DNA from: Tritrichomonas musculus
Lineage: Eukaryota; Parabasalia; Tritrichomonadida; Tritrichomonadidae
NCBI GenBank assembly: GCA_039105265.1
Contig: JAPFFF010000081.1
Location: forward strand, 1-64,000
Direction of reading: 5' to 3'
Length of the DNA stretch: 64,000 bases
Shown here: one piece after another, positions 54,034 to 64,000 of the stretch
How the letters are laid out: the number at the start of each line of letters is the position of its first letter
Numbering within the stretch: the first letter of the stretch is position 1
Notes under the pieces: model-generated
Databases searched by the model: none
Seen by the model: the letters and a program-made list of their open reading frames with translations, nothing else
What the model was told of the DNA's origin: nothing
Made by a program: the position numbers and the translations under genes

Positions 54034-57000
54034 ATAATTATCTTACAAAAGTGTTTGAGATTTGTGTTTTATTTAACTCTGTTCATTTGTGAGAAACGTT
54101 TGAATAAGAATAATTGATATTGCGCTTTAATCTTTACTAATTTTACTTAATTTCGAAATCGTTTTTAATTATCTTACAAAAGTGTTTGAGATTTGTGTTT
54201 TATTTAACTCTGTTCATTTGTGAGAAACGTTTGAATAAGAATAACTGAGATTAAGCTTTAATTTTTATTGATTTTACTTAATTTCGAAATCGTTTTCAAT
54301 TATCTTACAAAAGTGTTTGAGATTTGTGTTTTATTTAACTCTGTTCACTTGTGAGAAACGTTTGAATAAGAATAACTGAGATTAAGCTTTAATTTTTATT
54401 GATTTTACTTAATTTCGAAATCGTTTTCAATTATCTTACAAAAGTGTTTGAGATTTGTGTTTTATTTAACTCTGTTCATTTGTGAGAAACGTTTGAATAA
54501 GAATAACTGAGATTAAGCTTTAATTTTTACTGATTTTACTTAATTTCGAAATCGTTTTTAATTATCTTACAAAAGTGTTTGAGATTTGTGTTTTATTTAA
54601 CTCTGTTCACTTGTGAGAAACGTTTGAATAAGAATAACTGAGATTAAGCTTTAATTTTTATTGATTTTACTTAATTTCGAAATCGTTTATAATTATCTTA
54701 CAAAAGTGTTTGAGATTTGTGTTTTATTTAACTCTGTTCATTTGTGAGAAACGTTTGAATAAGAATAACTGAGATTAAGCTTTAATTTTTACTGATTTTA
54801 CTTAATTTCGAAATCGTTTTTAATTATCTTACAAAAGTGTTTGAGATTTGTGTTTTATTTAACTCTGTTCATTTGTGAGAAACGTTTGAATAAGAATAAC
54901 TGAGATTAAGCTTTAATTTTTACTGATTTTACTTAATTTCGAAATCGTTTTTAATTATCTTACAAAAGTGTTTGAGATTTGTGTTTTATTTAACTCTGTT
55001 CACTTGTGAGAAACGTTTGAATAGGAATAATTGAGATTAAGCTTTAATTTTTACTGATTTTACTTAATTTCGAAATCGTTTATAATTATCTTACAAAAGT
55101 GTTTGAGATTTGTGTTTTATTTAACTCTGTTCACTTGTGAGAAACGTTTGAATAAGAATAATTGAGATTAAGCTTTAATTTTTACTGATTTTACTTAATT
55201 TCGAAATCGTTTATAATTATCTTACAAAAGTGTTTGAGATTTATGTTTTATTTAACTCTGTTCACTTGTGAGAAACGTTTGAATAAGAATAATTGATATT
55301 GCGATTTAATCTTTATTGATTTTACTTAATTTCGAAATCGTTTTTAATTATCTTACAAAAGTGTTTGAGATTTGTGTTTTATTTAACTCTGTTCACTTGT
55401 GAGAAACGTTTGAATAAGAATAATTGATATTGCGATTTAATCTTTATTGATTTTACTTAATTTCGAAATCGTTTATAATTATCTTACAAAAGTGTTTGAG
55501 ATTTGTGTTTTATTTAACTCTGTTCACTTGTGAGAAACGTTTGAATAAGAATAATTGAGATTAAGCTTTAATTTTTACTGATTTTACTTAATTTCGAAAT
55601 CGTTTATAATTATCTTACAAAAGTGTTTGAGATTTATGTTTTATTTAACTCTGTTCACTTGTGAGAAACGTTTGAATAAGAATAATTGATATTGCGATTT
55701 AATCTTTATTGATTTTACTTAATTTCGAAATCGTTTTTAATTATCTTACAAAAGTGTTTGAGATTTGTGTTTTATTTAACTCTGTTCACTTGTGAGAAAC
55801 GTTTGAATAGGAATAATTGAGATTAAGCTTTAATTTTTACTGATTTTACTTAATTTCGAAATCGTTTATAATTATCTTACAAAAGTGTTTGAGATTTATG
55901 TTTTATTTAACTCTGTTCACTTGTGAGAAACGTTTGAATAGGAATAATTGATATTGCGATTTAATCTTTATTGATTTTACTTAATTTCGAAATCGTTTAT
56001 AATTATCTTACAAAAGTGTTTGAGATTTGTGTTTTATTTAACTCTGTTCACTTGTGAGAAACGTTTGAATAGGAATAATTGAGATTAAGCTTTAATTTTT
56101 ACTGATTTTACTTAATTTCGAAATCGTTTATAATTATCTTACAAAAGTGTTTGAGATTTGTGTTTTATTTAACTCTGTTCACTTGTGAGAAACGTTTGAA
56201 TAGGAATAATTGATATTGCGATTTAATTTTTACTGATTTTACTTAATTTCGAAATCGTTTTTAATTATCTTACAAAAGTGTTTGAGATTTGTGTTTTATT
56301 TAACTCTGTTCACTTGTGAGAAACGTTTGAATAAGAATAATTGATATTGCGATTTAATCTTTATTGATTTTACTTAATTTCGAAATCGTTTTTAATTATC
56401 TTACAAAAGTGTTTGAGATTTGTGTTTTATTTAACTCTGTTCATTTGTGAGAAATGTTAGATTAAGAATAATTGAGATTAAGCTTTAATTTTTACTGATT
56501 TTACTTAATTTCGAAATCGTTTTTAATTATCTTACAAAAGTGTTTGAGATTTGTGTTTTATTTAACTCTGTTCACTTGTGAGAAACGTTTGAATAGGAAT
56601 AATTGAGATTAAGCTTTAATTTTTACTGATTTTACTTAATTTCGAAATCGTTTTTAATTATCTTACAAAAGTGTTTGAGATTTGTGTTTTATTTAACTCT
56701 GTTCACTTGTGAGAAACGTTTGAATAGGAATAATTGAGATTAAGCTTTAATTTTTACTGATTTTACTTAATTTCGAAATCGTTTATAATTATCTTACAAA
56801 AGTGTTTGAGATTTGTGTTTTATTTAACTCTGTTCATTTGTGAGAAACGTTTGAATAAGAATAACTGAGATTAAGCTTTAATTTTTACTGATTTTACTTA
56901 ATTTCGAAATCGTTTATAATTATCTTACAAAAGTGTTTGAGATTTGTGTTTTATTTAACTCTGTTCATTTGTGAGAAACGTTTGAATAAGAATAACTGAG

Positions 57001-59666
57001 ATTAAGCTTTAATTTTTACTGATTTTACTTAATTTCGAAATCTTTTTCATTTATCTTACAAAAGTGTTTGAGATTTGTGTTTTATTTAACTCTGTTCACT
57101 TGTGAGAAACGTTTGAATAAGAATAATTGATATTGCGATTTAATTTTTACTGATTTTACTTAATTTCGAAATCGTTTTTAATTATCTTACAAAAGTGTTT
57201 GAGATTTGTGTTTTATTTAACTCTGTTCACTTGTGTGAAATGTTAGATTAAGAATAACTGAGATTAAGCTTTAATTTTTACTGATTTTACTTAATTTCGA
57301 AATCGTTTTTAATTATCTTACAAAAGTGTTTGAGATTTGTGTTTTATTTAACTCTGTTCACTTGTGAGAAACGTTTGAATAGGAATAATTGAGATTAAGC
57401 TTTAATTTTTACTGATTTTACTTAATTTCGAAATCGTTTATAATTATCTTACAAAAGTGTTTGAGATTTGTGTTTTATTTAACTCTGTTCACTTGTGAGA
57501 AACGTTTGAATAGGAATAATTGAGATTAAGCTTTAATTTTTACTGATTTTACTTAATTTCGAAATCGTTTATAATTATCTTACAAAAGTGTTTGAGATTT
57601 GTGTTTTATTTAACTCTGTTCACTTGTGAGAAACGTTTGAATAGGAATAATTGAGATTAAGCTTTAATTTTTACTGATTTTACTTAATTTCGAAATCGTT
57701 TATAATTATCTTACAAAAGTGTTTGAGATTTATGTTTTATTTAACTCTGTTCACTTGTGAGAAACGTTTGAATAAGAATAATTGATATTGCGATTTAATC
57801 TTTATTGATTTTACTTAATTTCGAAATCGTTTATAATTATCTTACAAAAGTGTTTGAGATTTGTGTTTTATTTAACTCTGTTCACTTGTGAGAAACGTTT
57901 GAATAGGAATAATTGAGATTAAGCTTTAATTTTTACTGATTTTACTTAATTTCGAAATCGTTTTTAATTATCTTACAAAAGTGTTTGAGATTTGTGTTTT
58001 ATTTAACTCTGTTCACTTGTGAGAAACGTTTGAATAGGAATAATTGATATTGCGATTTAATTTTTACTGATTTTACTTAATTTCGAAATCGTTTTTAATT
58101 ATCTTACAAAAGTGTTTGAGATTTGTGTTTTATTTAACTCTGTTCACTTGTGAGAAACGTTTGAATAAGAATAATTGATATTGCGATTTAATCTTTATTG
58201 ATTTTACTTAATTTCGAAATCGTTTTTAATTATCTTACAAAAGTGTTTGAGATTTGTGTTTTATTTAACTCTGTTCACTTGTGAGAAACGTTTGAATAAG
58301 AATAATTGATATTGCGCTTTAATCTTTATTGATTTTACTTAATTTCGAAATCGTTTATAATTATCTTACAAAAGTGTTTGAGATTTGTGTTTTATTTAAC
58401 TCTGTTCATTTGTGAGAAACGTTTGAATAAGAATAACTGAGATTAAGCTTTAATTTTTACTGATTTTACTTAATTTCGAAATCGTTTATAATTATCTTAC
58501 AAAAGTGTTTGAGATTTGTGTTTTATTTAACTCTGTTCATTTGTGAGAAACGTTTGAATAAGAATAACTGAGATTAAGCTTTAATTTTTATTGATTTTAC
58601 TTAATTTCGAAATCGTTTTTAATTATCTTACAAAAGTGTTTGAGATTTGTGTTTTATTTAACTCTGTTCACTTGTGAGAAACGTTTGAATAAGAATAACT
58701 GAGATTAAGCTTTAATTTTTATTGATTTTACTTAATTTCGAAATCGTTTTTAATTATCTTACAAAAGTGTTTGAGATTTGTGTTTTATTTAACTCTGTTC
58801 ATTTGTGAGAAACGTTTGAATAAGAATAACTGAGATTAAGCTTTAATTTTTATTGATTTTACTTAATTTCGAAATCGTTTTTAATTATCTTACAAAAGTG
58901 TTTGAGATTTGTGTTTTATTTAACTCTGTTCATTTGTGAGAAACGTTTGAATAAGAATAACTGAGATTAAGCTTTAATTTTTATTGATTTTACTTAATTT
59001 CGAAATCGTTTATAATTATCTTACAAAAGTGTTTGAGATTTGTGTTTTATTTAACTCTGTTCATTTGTGAGAAACGTTTGAATAAGAATAACTGAGATTA
59101 AGCTTTAATTTTTACTGATTTTACTTAATTTCGAAATCGTTTATAATTATCTTACAAAAGTGTTTGAGATTTGTGTTTTATTTAACTCTGTTCACTTGTG
59201 AGAAACGTTTGAATAAGAATAATTGATATTGCGATTTAATCTTTATTGATTTTACTTAATTTCGAAATCGTTTTTAATTATCTTACAAAAGTGTTTGAGA
59301 TTTGTGTTTTATTTAACTCTGTTCACTTGTGAGAAACGTTTGAATAAGAATAACTGAGATTAAGCTTTAATTTTTACTGATTTTACTTAATTTCGAAATC
59401 GTTTTTAATTATCTTACAAAAGTGTTTGAGATTTGTGTTTTATTTAACTCTGTTCATTTGTGAGAAACGTTTGAATAAGAATAACTGAGATTAAGCTTTA
59501 ATTTTTATTGATTTTACTTAATTTCGAAATCGTTTTTAATTATCTTACAAAAGTGTTTGAGATTTGTGTTTTATTTAACTCTGTTCATTTGTGAGAAACG
59601 TTTGAATAAGAATAACTGAGATTAAGCTTTAATTTTTATTGATTTTACTTAATTTCGAAATCGTTT
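54034..59666 (+). repeat. 43-mer higher-order repeat, unit 4 (complete, 5,633 bp)
   Basis: Markers are A 54121, F 55894, E 56455, B 57042, C 57235 and D 58313, with the next A at 59754. A-E is 2,334 bp as in unit 2. All six markers are present in order and the unit is 43 x 131 = 5,633 bp, so it is the best reference for the higher-order repeat. Monomer-by-monomer order matches unit 2 where I compared them. Confidence 0.9.
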
Positions 59667-61762
59667 ATAATTATCTTACAAAAGTGTTTGAGATTTGTGT
59701 TTTATTTAACTCTGTTCATTTGTGAGAAACGTTTGAATAAGAATAATTGATATTGCGCTTTAATCTTTACTAATTTTACTTAATTTCGAAATCGTTTTTA
59801 ATTATCTTACAAAAGTGTTTGAGATTTGTGTTTTATTTAACTCTGTTCATTTGTGAGAAACGTTTGAATAAGAATAACTGAGATTAAGCTTTAATTTTTA
59901 TTGATTTTACTTAATTTCGAAATCGTTTTCAATTATCTTACAAAAGTGTTTGAGATTTGTGTTTTATTTAACTCTGTTCACTTGTGAGAAACGTTTGAAT
60001 AAGAATAACTGAGATTAAGCTTTAATTTTTATTGATTTTACTTAATTTCGAAATCGTTTTCAATTATCTTACAAAAGTGTTTGAGATTTGTGTTTTATTT
60101 AACTCTGTTCATTTGTGAGAAACGTTTGAATAAGAATAACTGAGATTAAGCTTTAATTTTTACTGATTTTACTTAATTTCGAAATCGTTTTTAATTATCT
60201 TACAAAAGTGTTTGAGATTTGTGTTTTATTTAACTCTGTTCATTTGTGAGAAACGTTTGAATAAGAATAACTGAGATTAAGCTTTAATTTTTATTGATTT
60301 TACTTAATTTCGAAATCGTTTATAATTATCTTACAAAAGTGTTTGAGATTTGTGTTTTATTTAACTCTGTTCATTTGTGAGAAACGTTTGAATAAGAATA
60401 ACTGAGATTAAGCTTTAATTTTTACTGATTTTACTTAATTTCGAAATCGTTTTTAATTATCTTACAAAAGTGTTTGAGATTTGTGTTTTATTTAACTCTG
60501 TTCATTTGTGAGAAACGTTTGAATAAGAATAACTGAGATTAAGCTTTAATTTTTACTGATTTTACTTAATTTCGAAATCGTTTTTAATTATCTTACAAAA
60601 GTGTTTGAGATTTGTGTTTTATTTAACTCTGTTCACTTGTGAGAAACGTTTGAATAGGAATAATTGAGATTAAGCTTTAATTTTTACTGATTTTACTTAA
60701 TTTCGAAATCGTTTATAATTATCTTACAAAAGTGTTTGAGATTTGTGTTTTATTTAACTCTGTTCACTTGTGAGAAACGTTTGAATAAGAATAATTGAGA
60801 TTAAGCTTTAATTTTTACTGATTTTACTTAATTTCGAAATCGTTTATAATTATCTTACAAAAGTGTTTGAGATTTATGTTTTATTTAACTCTGTTCACTT
60901 GTGAGAAACGTTTGAATAAGAATAATTGATATTGCGATTTAATCTTTATTGATTTTACTTAATTTCGAAATCGTTTTTAATTATCTTACAAAAGTGTTTG
61001 AGATTTGTGTTTTATTTAACTCTGTTCACTTGTGAGAAACGTTTGAATAGGAATAATTGAGATTAAGCTTTAATTTTTACTGATTTTACTTAATTTCGAA
61101 ATCGTTTATAATTATCTTACAAAAGTGTTTGAGATTTATGTTTTATTTAACTCTGTTCACTTGTGAGAAACGTTTGAATAAGAATAATTGATATTGCGAT
61201 TTAATCTTTATTGATTTTACTTAATTTCGAAATCGTTTATAATTATCTTACAAAAGTGTTTGAGATTTGTGTTTTATTTAACTCTGTTCACTTGTGAGAA
61301 ACGTTTGAATAGGAATAATTGAGATTAAGCTTTAATTTTTACTGATTTTACTTAATTTCGAAATCGTTTATAATTATCTTACAAAAGTGTTTGAGATTTG
61401 TGTTTTATTTAACTCTGTTCACTTGTGAGAAACGTTTGAATAGGAATAATTGATATTGCGATTTAATTTTTACTGATTTTACTTAATTTCGAAATCGTTT
61501 TTAATTATCTTACAAAAGTGTTTGAGATTTGTGTTTTATTTAACTCTGTTCACTTGTGAGAAACGTTTGAATAAGAATAATTGATATTGCGATTTAATCT
61601 TTATTGATTTTACTTAATTTCGAAATCGTTTTTAATTATCTTACAAAAGTGTTTGAGATTTGTGTTTTATTTAACTCTGTTCATTTGTGAGAAATGTTAG
61701 ATTAAGAATAATTGAGATTAAGCTTTAATTTTTACTGATTTTACTTAATTTCGAAATCGTTT
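59667..61762 (+). repeat. Partial, older-type higher-order unit 5
   Basis: A is at 59754 and E at 61695 (1,941 bp, three monomers shorter than in units 2 and 4). The ATTTATG N unit near 61.13 kb keeps AATAAG, so the F change is absent. After E the order turns to class G units and markers B, C and D do not appear. This unit seems to branch off before the changes shared by units 1-4. Confidence 0.8.
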
Positions 61763-62286
61763 TTAATTATCTTACAAAAGTGTTTGAGATTTGTGTTTTA
61801 TTTAACTCTGTTCACTTGTGAGAAACGTTTGAATAGGAATAATTGAGATTAAGCTTTAATTTTTACTGATTTTACTTAATTTCGAAATCGTTTATAATTA
61901 TCTTACAAAAGTGTTTGAGATTTGTGTTTTATTTAACTCTGTTCACTTGTGAGAAACGTTTGAATAGGAATAATTGAGATTAAGCTTTAATTTTTACTGA
62001 TTTTACTTAATTTCGAAATCGTTTATAATTATCTTACAAAAGTGTTTGAGATTTGTGTTTTATTTAACTCTGTTCACTTGTGAGAAACGTTTGAATAGGA
62101 ATAATTGAGATTAAGCTTTAATTTTTACTGATTTTACTTAATTTCGAAATCGTTTATAATTATCTTACAAAAGTGTTTGAGATTTGTGTTTTATTTAACT
62201 CTGTTCACTTGTGAGAAACGTTTGAATAGGAATAATTGAGATTAAGCTTTAATTTTTACTGATTTTACTTAATTTCGAAATCGTTT
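61763..62286 (+). repeat. Run of four class G monomers and transition to the terminal stretch
   Basis: Four consecutive G units follow marker E, where units 1-4 of the higher-order repeat have two G and then two H units. From 62287 to the window end the array is a mixture of G, Na and a few H units (for example an ATTTATG unit with T53 and CTGAG at about 62.3 kb), similar in composition to 10.7-11.3 kb. Confidence 0.82.
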
Positions 62287-63989
62287 ATAATTATCTTACA
62301 AAAGTGTTTGAGATTTATGTTTTATTTAACTCTGTTCATTTGTGAGAAACGTTTGAATAAGAATAACTGAGATTAAGCTTTAATTTTTACTGATTTTACT
62401 TAATTTCGAAATCGTTTATAATTATCTTACAAAAGTGTTTGAGATTTGTGTTTTATTTAACTCTGTTCATTTGTGAGAAACGTTTGAATAAGAATAATTG
62501 AGATTAAGCTTTAATTTTTACTGATTTTACTTAATTTCGAAATCGTTTATAATTATCTTACAAAAGTGTTTGAGATTTATGTTTTATTTAACTCTGTTCA
62601 CTTGTGAGAAACGTTTGAATAGGAATAATTGAGATTAAGCTTTAATTTTTACTGATTTTACTTAATTTCGAAATCGTTTATAATTATCTTACAAAAGTGT
62701 TTGAGATTTGTGTTTTATTTAACTCTGTTCACTTGTGAGAAACGTTTGAATAGGAATAATTGAGATTAAGCTTTAATTTTTACTGATTTTACTTAATTTC
62801 GAAATCGTTTATAATTATCTTACAAAAGTGTTTGAGATTTGTGTTTTATTTAACTCTGTTCACTTGTGAGAAACGTTTGAATAGGAATAATTGAGATTAA
62901 GCTTTAATTTTTACTGATTTTACTTAATTTCGAAATCGTTTATAATTATCTTACAAAAGTGTTTGAGATTTGTGTTTTATTTAACTCTGTTCACTTGTGA
63001 GAAACGTTTGAATAGGAATAATTGAGATTAAGCTTTAATTTTTACTGATTTTACTTAATTTCGAAATCGTTTATAATTATCTTACAAAAGTGTTTGAGAT
63101 TTATGTTTTATTTAACTCTGTTCACTTGTGAGAAACGTTTGAATAAGAATAATTGATATTGCGATTTAATCTTTATTGATTTTACTTAATTTCGAAATCG
63201 TTTATAATTATCTTACAAAAGTGTTTGAGATTTGTGTTTTATTTAACTCTGTTCACTTGTGAGAAACGTTTGAATAGGAATAATTGAGATTAAGCTTTAA
63301 TTTTTACTGATTTTACTTAATTTCGAAATCGTTTATAATTATCTTACAAAAGTGTTTGAGATTTGTGTTTTATTTAACTCTGTTCACTTGTGAGAAACGT
63401 TTGAATAGGAATAATTGAGATTAAGCTTTAATTTTTACTGATTTTACTTAATTTCGAAATCGTTTATAATTATCTTACAAAAGTGTTTGAGATTTATGTT
63501 TTATTTAACTCTGTTCACTTGTGAGAAACGTTTGAATAAGAATAATTGATATTGCGATTTAATCTTTATTGATTTTACTTAATTTCGAAATCGTTTATAA
63601 TTATCTTACAAAAGTGTTTGAGATTTGTGTTTTATTTAACTCTGTTCACTTGTGAGAAACGTTTGAATAGGAATAATTGAGATTAAGCTTTAATTTTTAC
63701 TGATTTTACTTAATTTCGAAATCGTTTTTAATTATCTTACAAAAGTGTTTGAGATTTGTGTTTTATTTAACTCTGTTCACTTGTGAGAAACGTTTGAATA
63801 GGAATAATTGAGATTAAGCTTTAATTTTTACTGATTTTACTTAATTTCGAAATCGTTTATAATTATCTTACAAAAGTGTTTGAGATTTGTGTTTTATTTA
63901 ACTCTGTTCACTTGTGAGAAACGTTTGAATAGGAATAATTGAGATTAAGCTTTAATTTTTACTGATTTTACTTAATTTCGAAATCGTTT

Positions 63990-64000
63990 ATAATTATCTT
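63990..64000 (+). repeat. Truncated last monomer (window edge)
   Basis: The first 11 bases of unit 489 (ATAATTATCTT). The window ends inside the array. Confidence 0.95.

Larger units (their letters stand above)
1..64000 (+). repeat. 131-bp AT-rich satellite DNA array, 488 units, spanning the entire window
   Basis: A 131-bp unit starting TTAATTATCTTAC repeats head to tail from the first base to the last, with no inverted monomer and no interrupting sequence. Unit starts follow 131n with a fixed offset. Eight odd-length units (three -1, +2, +1, +43, -18, +36) explain the full length: 488 x 131 + 61 + 11 = 64,000. Monomers look roughly 90-100% identical to each other. The unit length is not a multiple of three and each unit holds many TAA/TGA triplets, so every frame on both strands closes within at most three monomers and no coding sequence is possible. 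Tandem AT-rich arrays of this size are typical of eukaryotic pericentromeres and centromeres. That role is inferred. Neither array edge is in view. Confidence 0.99.

Noticed and set aside
1-64000. Open reading frames on either strand
   Set aside because: 131 is not a multiple of three, so each stop triplet in the unit appears in all three frames within three monomers. Frames cannot exceed 393 bp and are in practice much shorter. Repetition of short frames every 393 bp is a by-product of the array.
1-64000. CRISPR array
   Set aside because: There are no unique spacers. Repeat and 'spacer' would both be the same 131-bp sequence, and no cas-like gene is present.
1-64000. Telomeric repeat
   Set aside because: No TTAGG, TTAGGG or TTTAGGG tandem is present. 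GTTAGAAT in class M is a single base-change variant of GTTTGAAT.
1-64000. Polyadenylation signals and TATA-like motifs
   Set aside because: AATAAA occurs on the minus strand in each unit (from TTTATT) and TTTATAAT on the plus strand in many, but both are expected by chance in sequence with 76% A+T, and no transcription unit is visible.
1-64000. Transposon or retroelement origin within the window
   Set aside because: No terminal inverted repeats, long terminal repeats, target-site duplications or coding remnants were seen. Every base belongs to the 131-bp unit.
1-64000. rRNA spacer subrepeats or tRNA cluster
   Set aside because: No conserved rRNA core or tRNA box sequence is present, and the GC content is too low.
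1-64000. The whole pattern as an assembly artefact
   Set aside because: Collapsed or mis-joined arrays would not normally keep six rare markers in a constant order with exact multiples of 131 bp. The individual off-length units and the two long duplications should still be confirmed on long reads.

Overview
The whole 64 kb window is one uninterrupted, head-to-tail satellite DNA array. The unit is 131 bp, about 24% G+C (a typical monomer has A 40, C 12, G 19, T 60). All monomers point the same way. I count 488 units plus an 11-base start of the next one. Eight odd-length units account exactly for the total length. I found no gene, RNA gene, transposon, retroelement or flanking unique DNA, so both array edges lie outside the window. 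The sequence suggests eukaryotic centromeric or other constitutive heterochromatin. With no gene to anchor it, the organism cannot be named. Loss of CpG is not evident, which fits a lineage with little germline CpG methylation, such as many insects, but this is only a hint.

Monomer anatomy, counting from the first base of the window: positions 3-28, 34-52 and 105-127 are almost invariant. Variation is concentrated at 1-2, 31, 53, 64-74, 81-92, 99 and 104. The variants form a few linked haplotypes. Class H has ATTAAGCTTTAAT with a HindIII site at 89-94. Class N has ATATTGCGATTTAAT and no HindIII site. Class M is an H type with AATGTTAGAATAAG in place of AACGTTTGAATAAG. Class G is an H type with AATAGG and TTGAG. 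Class X is a hybrid with an N core and an H right side. 'Na' is an N type with ATTTATG at 28-34.

Layout: (1) 1-3,056 is the most irregular part and holds six of the eight odd-length units, including a 133-bp monomer that looks intermediate between H and N. (2) About 2.2-16.35 kb is repeated, with whole-monomer indels, at about 23.2-38.4 kb. This is a segmental duplication of 14-15 kb inside the array, about 21-22 kb apart. (3) Between the two copies, 16.7-19.3 kb is repeated locally at 20.35-23.1 kb. (4) Short trimeric (M-H-N) higher-order arrays occur at 4.76, 19.30 and 25.87 kb. (5) 39.9-59.7 kb is a long higher-order repeat whose full unit is 43 monomers (5,633 bp). Five rare marker variants recur at exactly 5,633 bp, or at 3,406 bp (26 monomers) where 17 monomers are missing. 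(6) 59.7-61.8 kb is a related older unit, and the last 2 kb is mostly class G monomers.

The parts do not work together as genes do. They record the array's history: in-register unequal exchange or copying of many-monomer blocks, short conversion tracts between monomer classes, and a few out-of-register joins. All coordinates, classes and spacings were read by eye. Marker lists may not be exhaustive, and function (centromere, heterochromatin) is inference.
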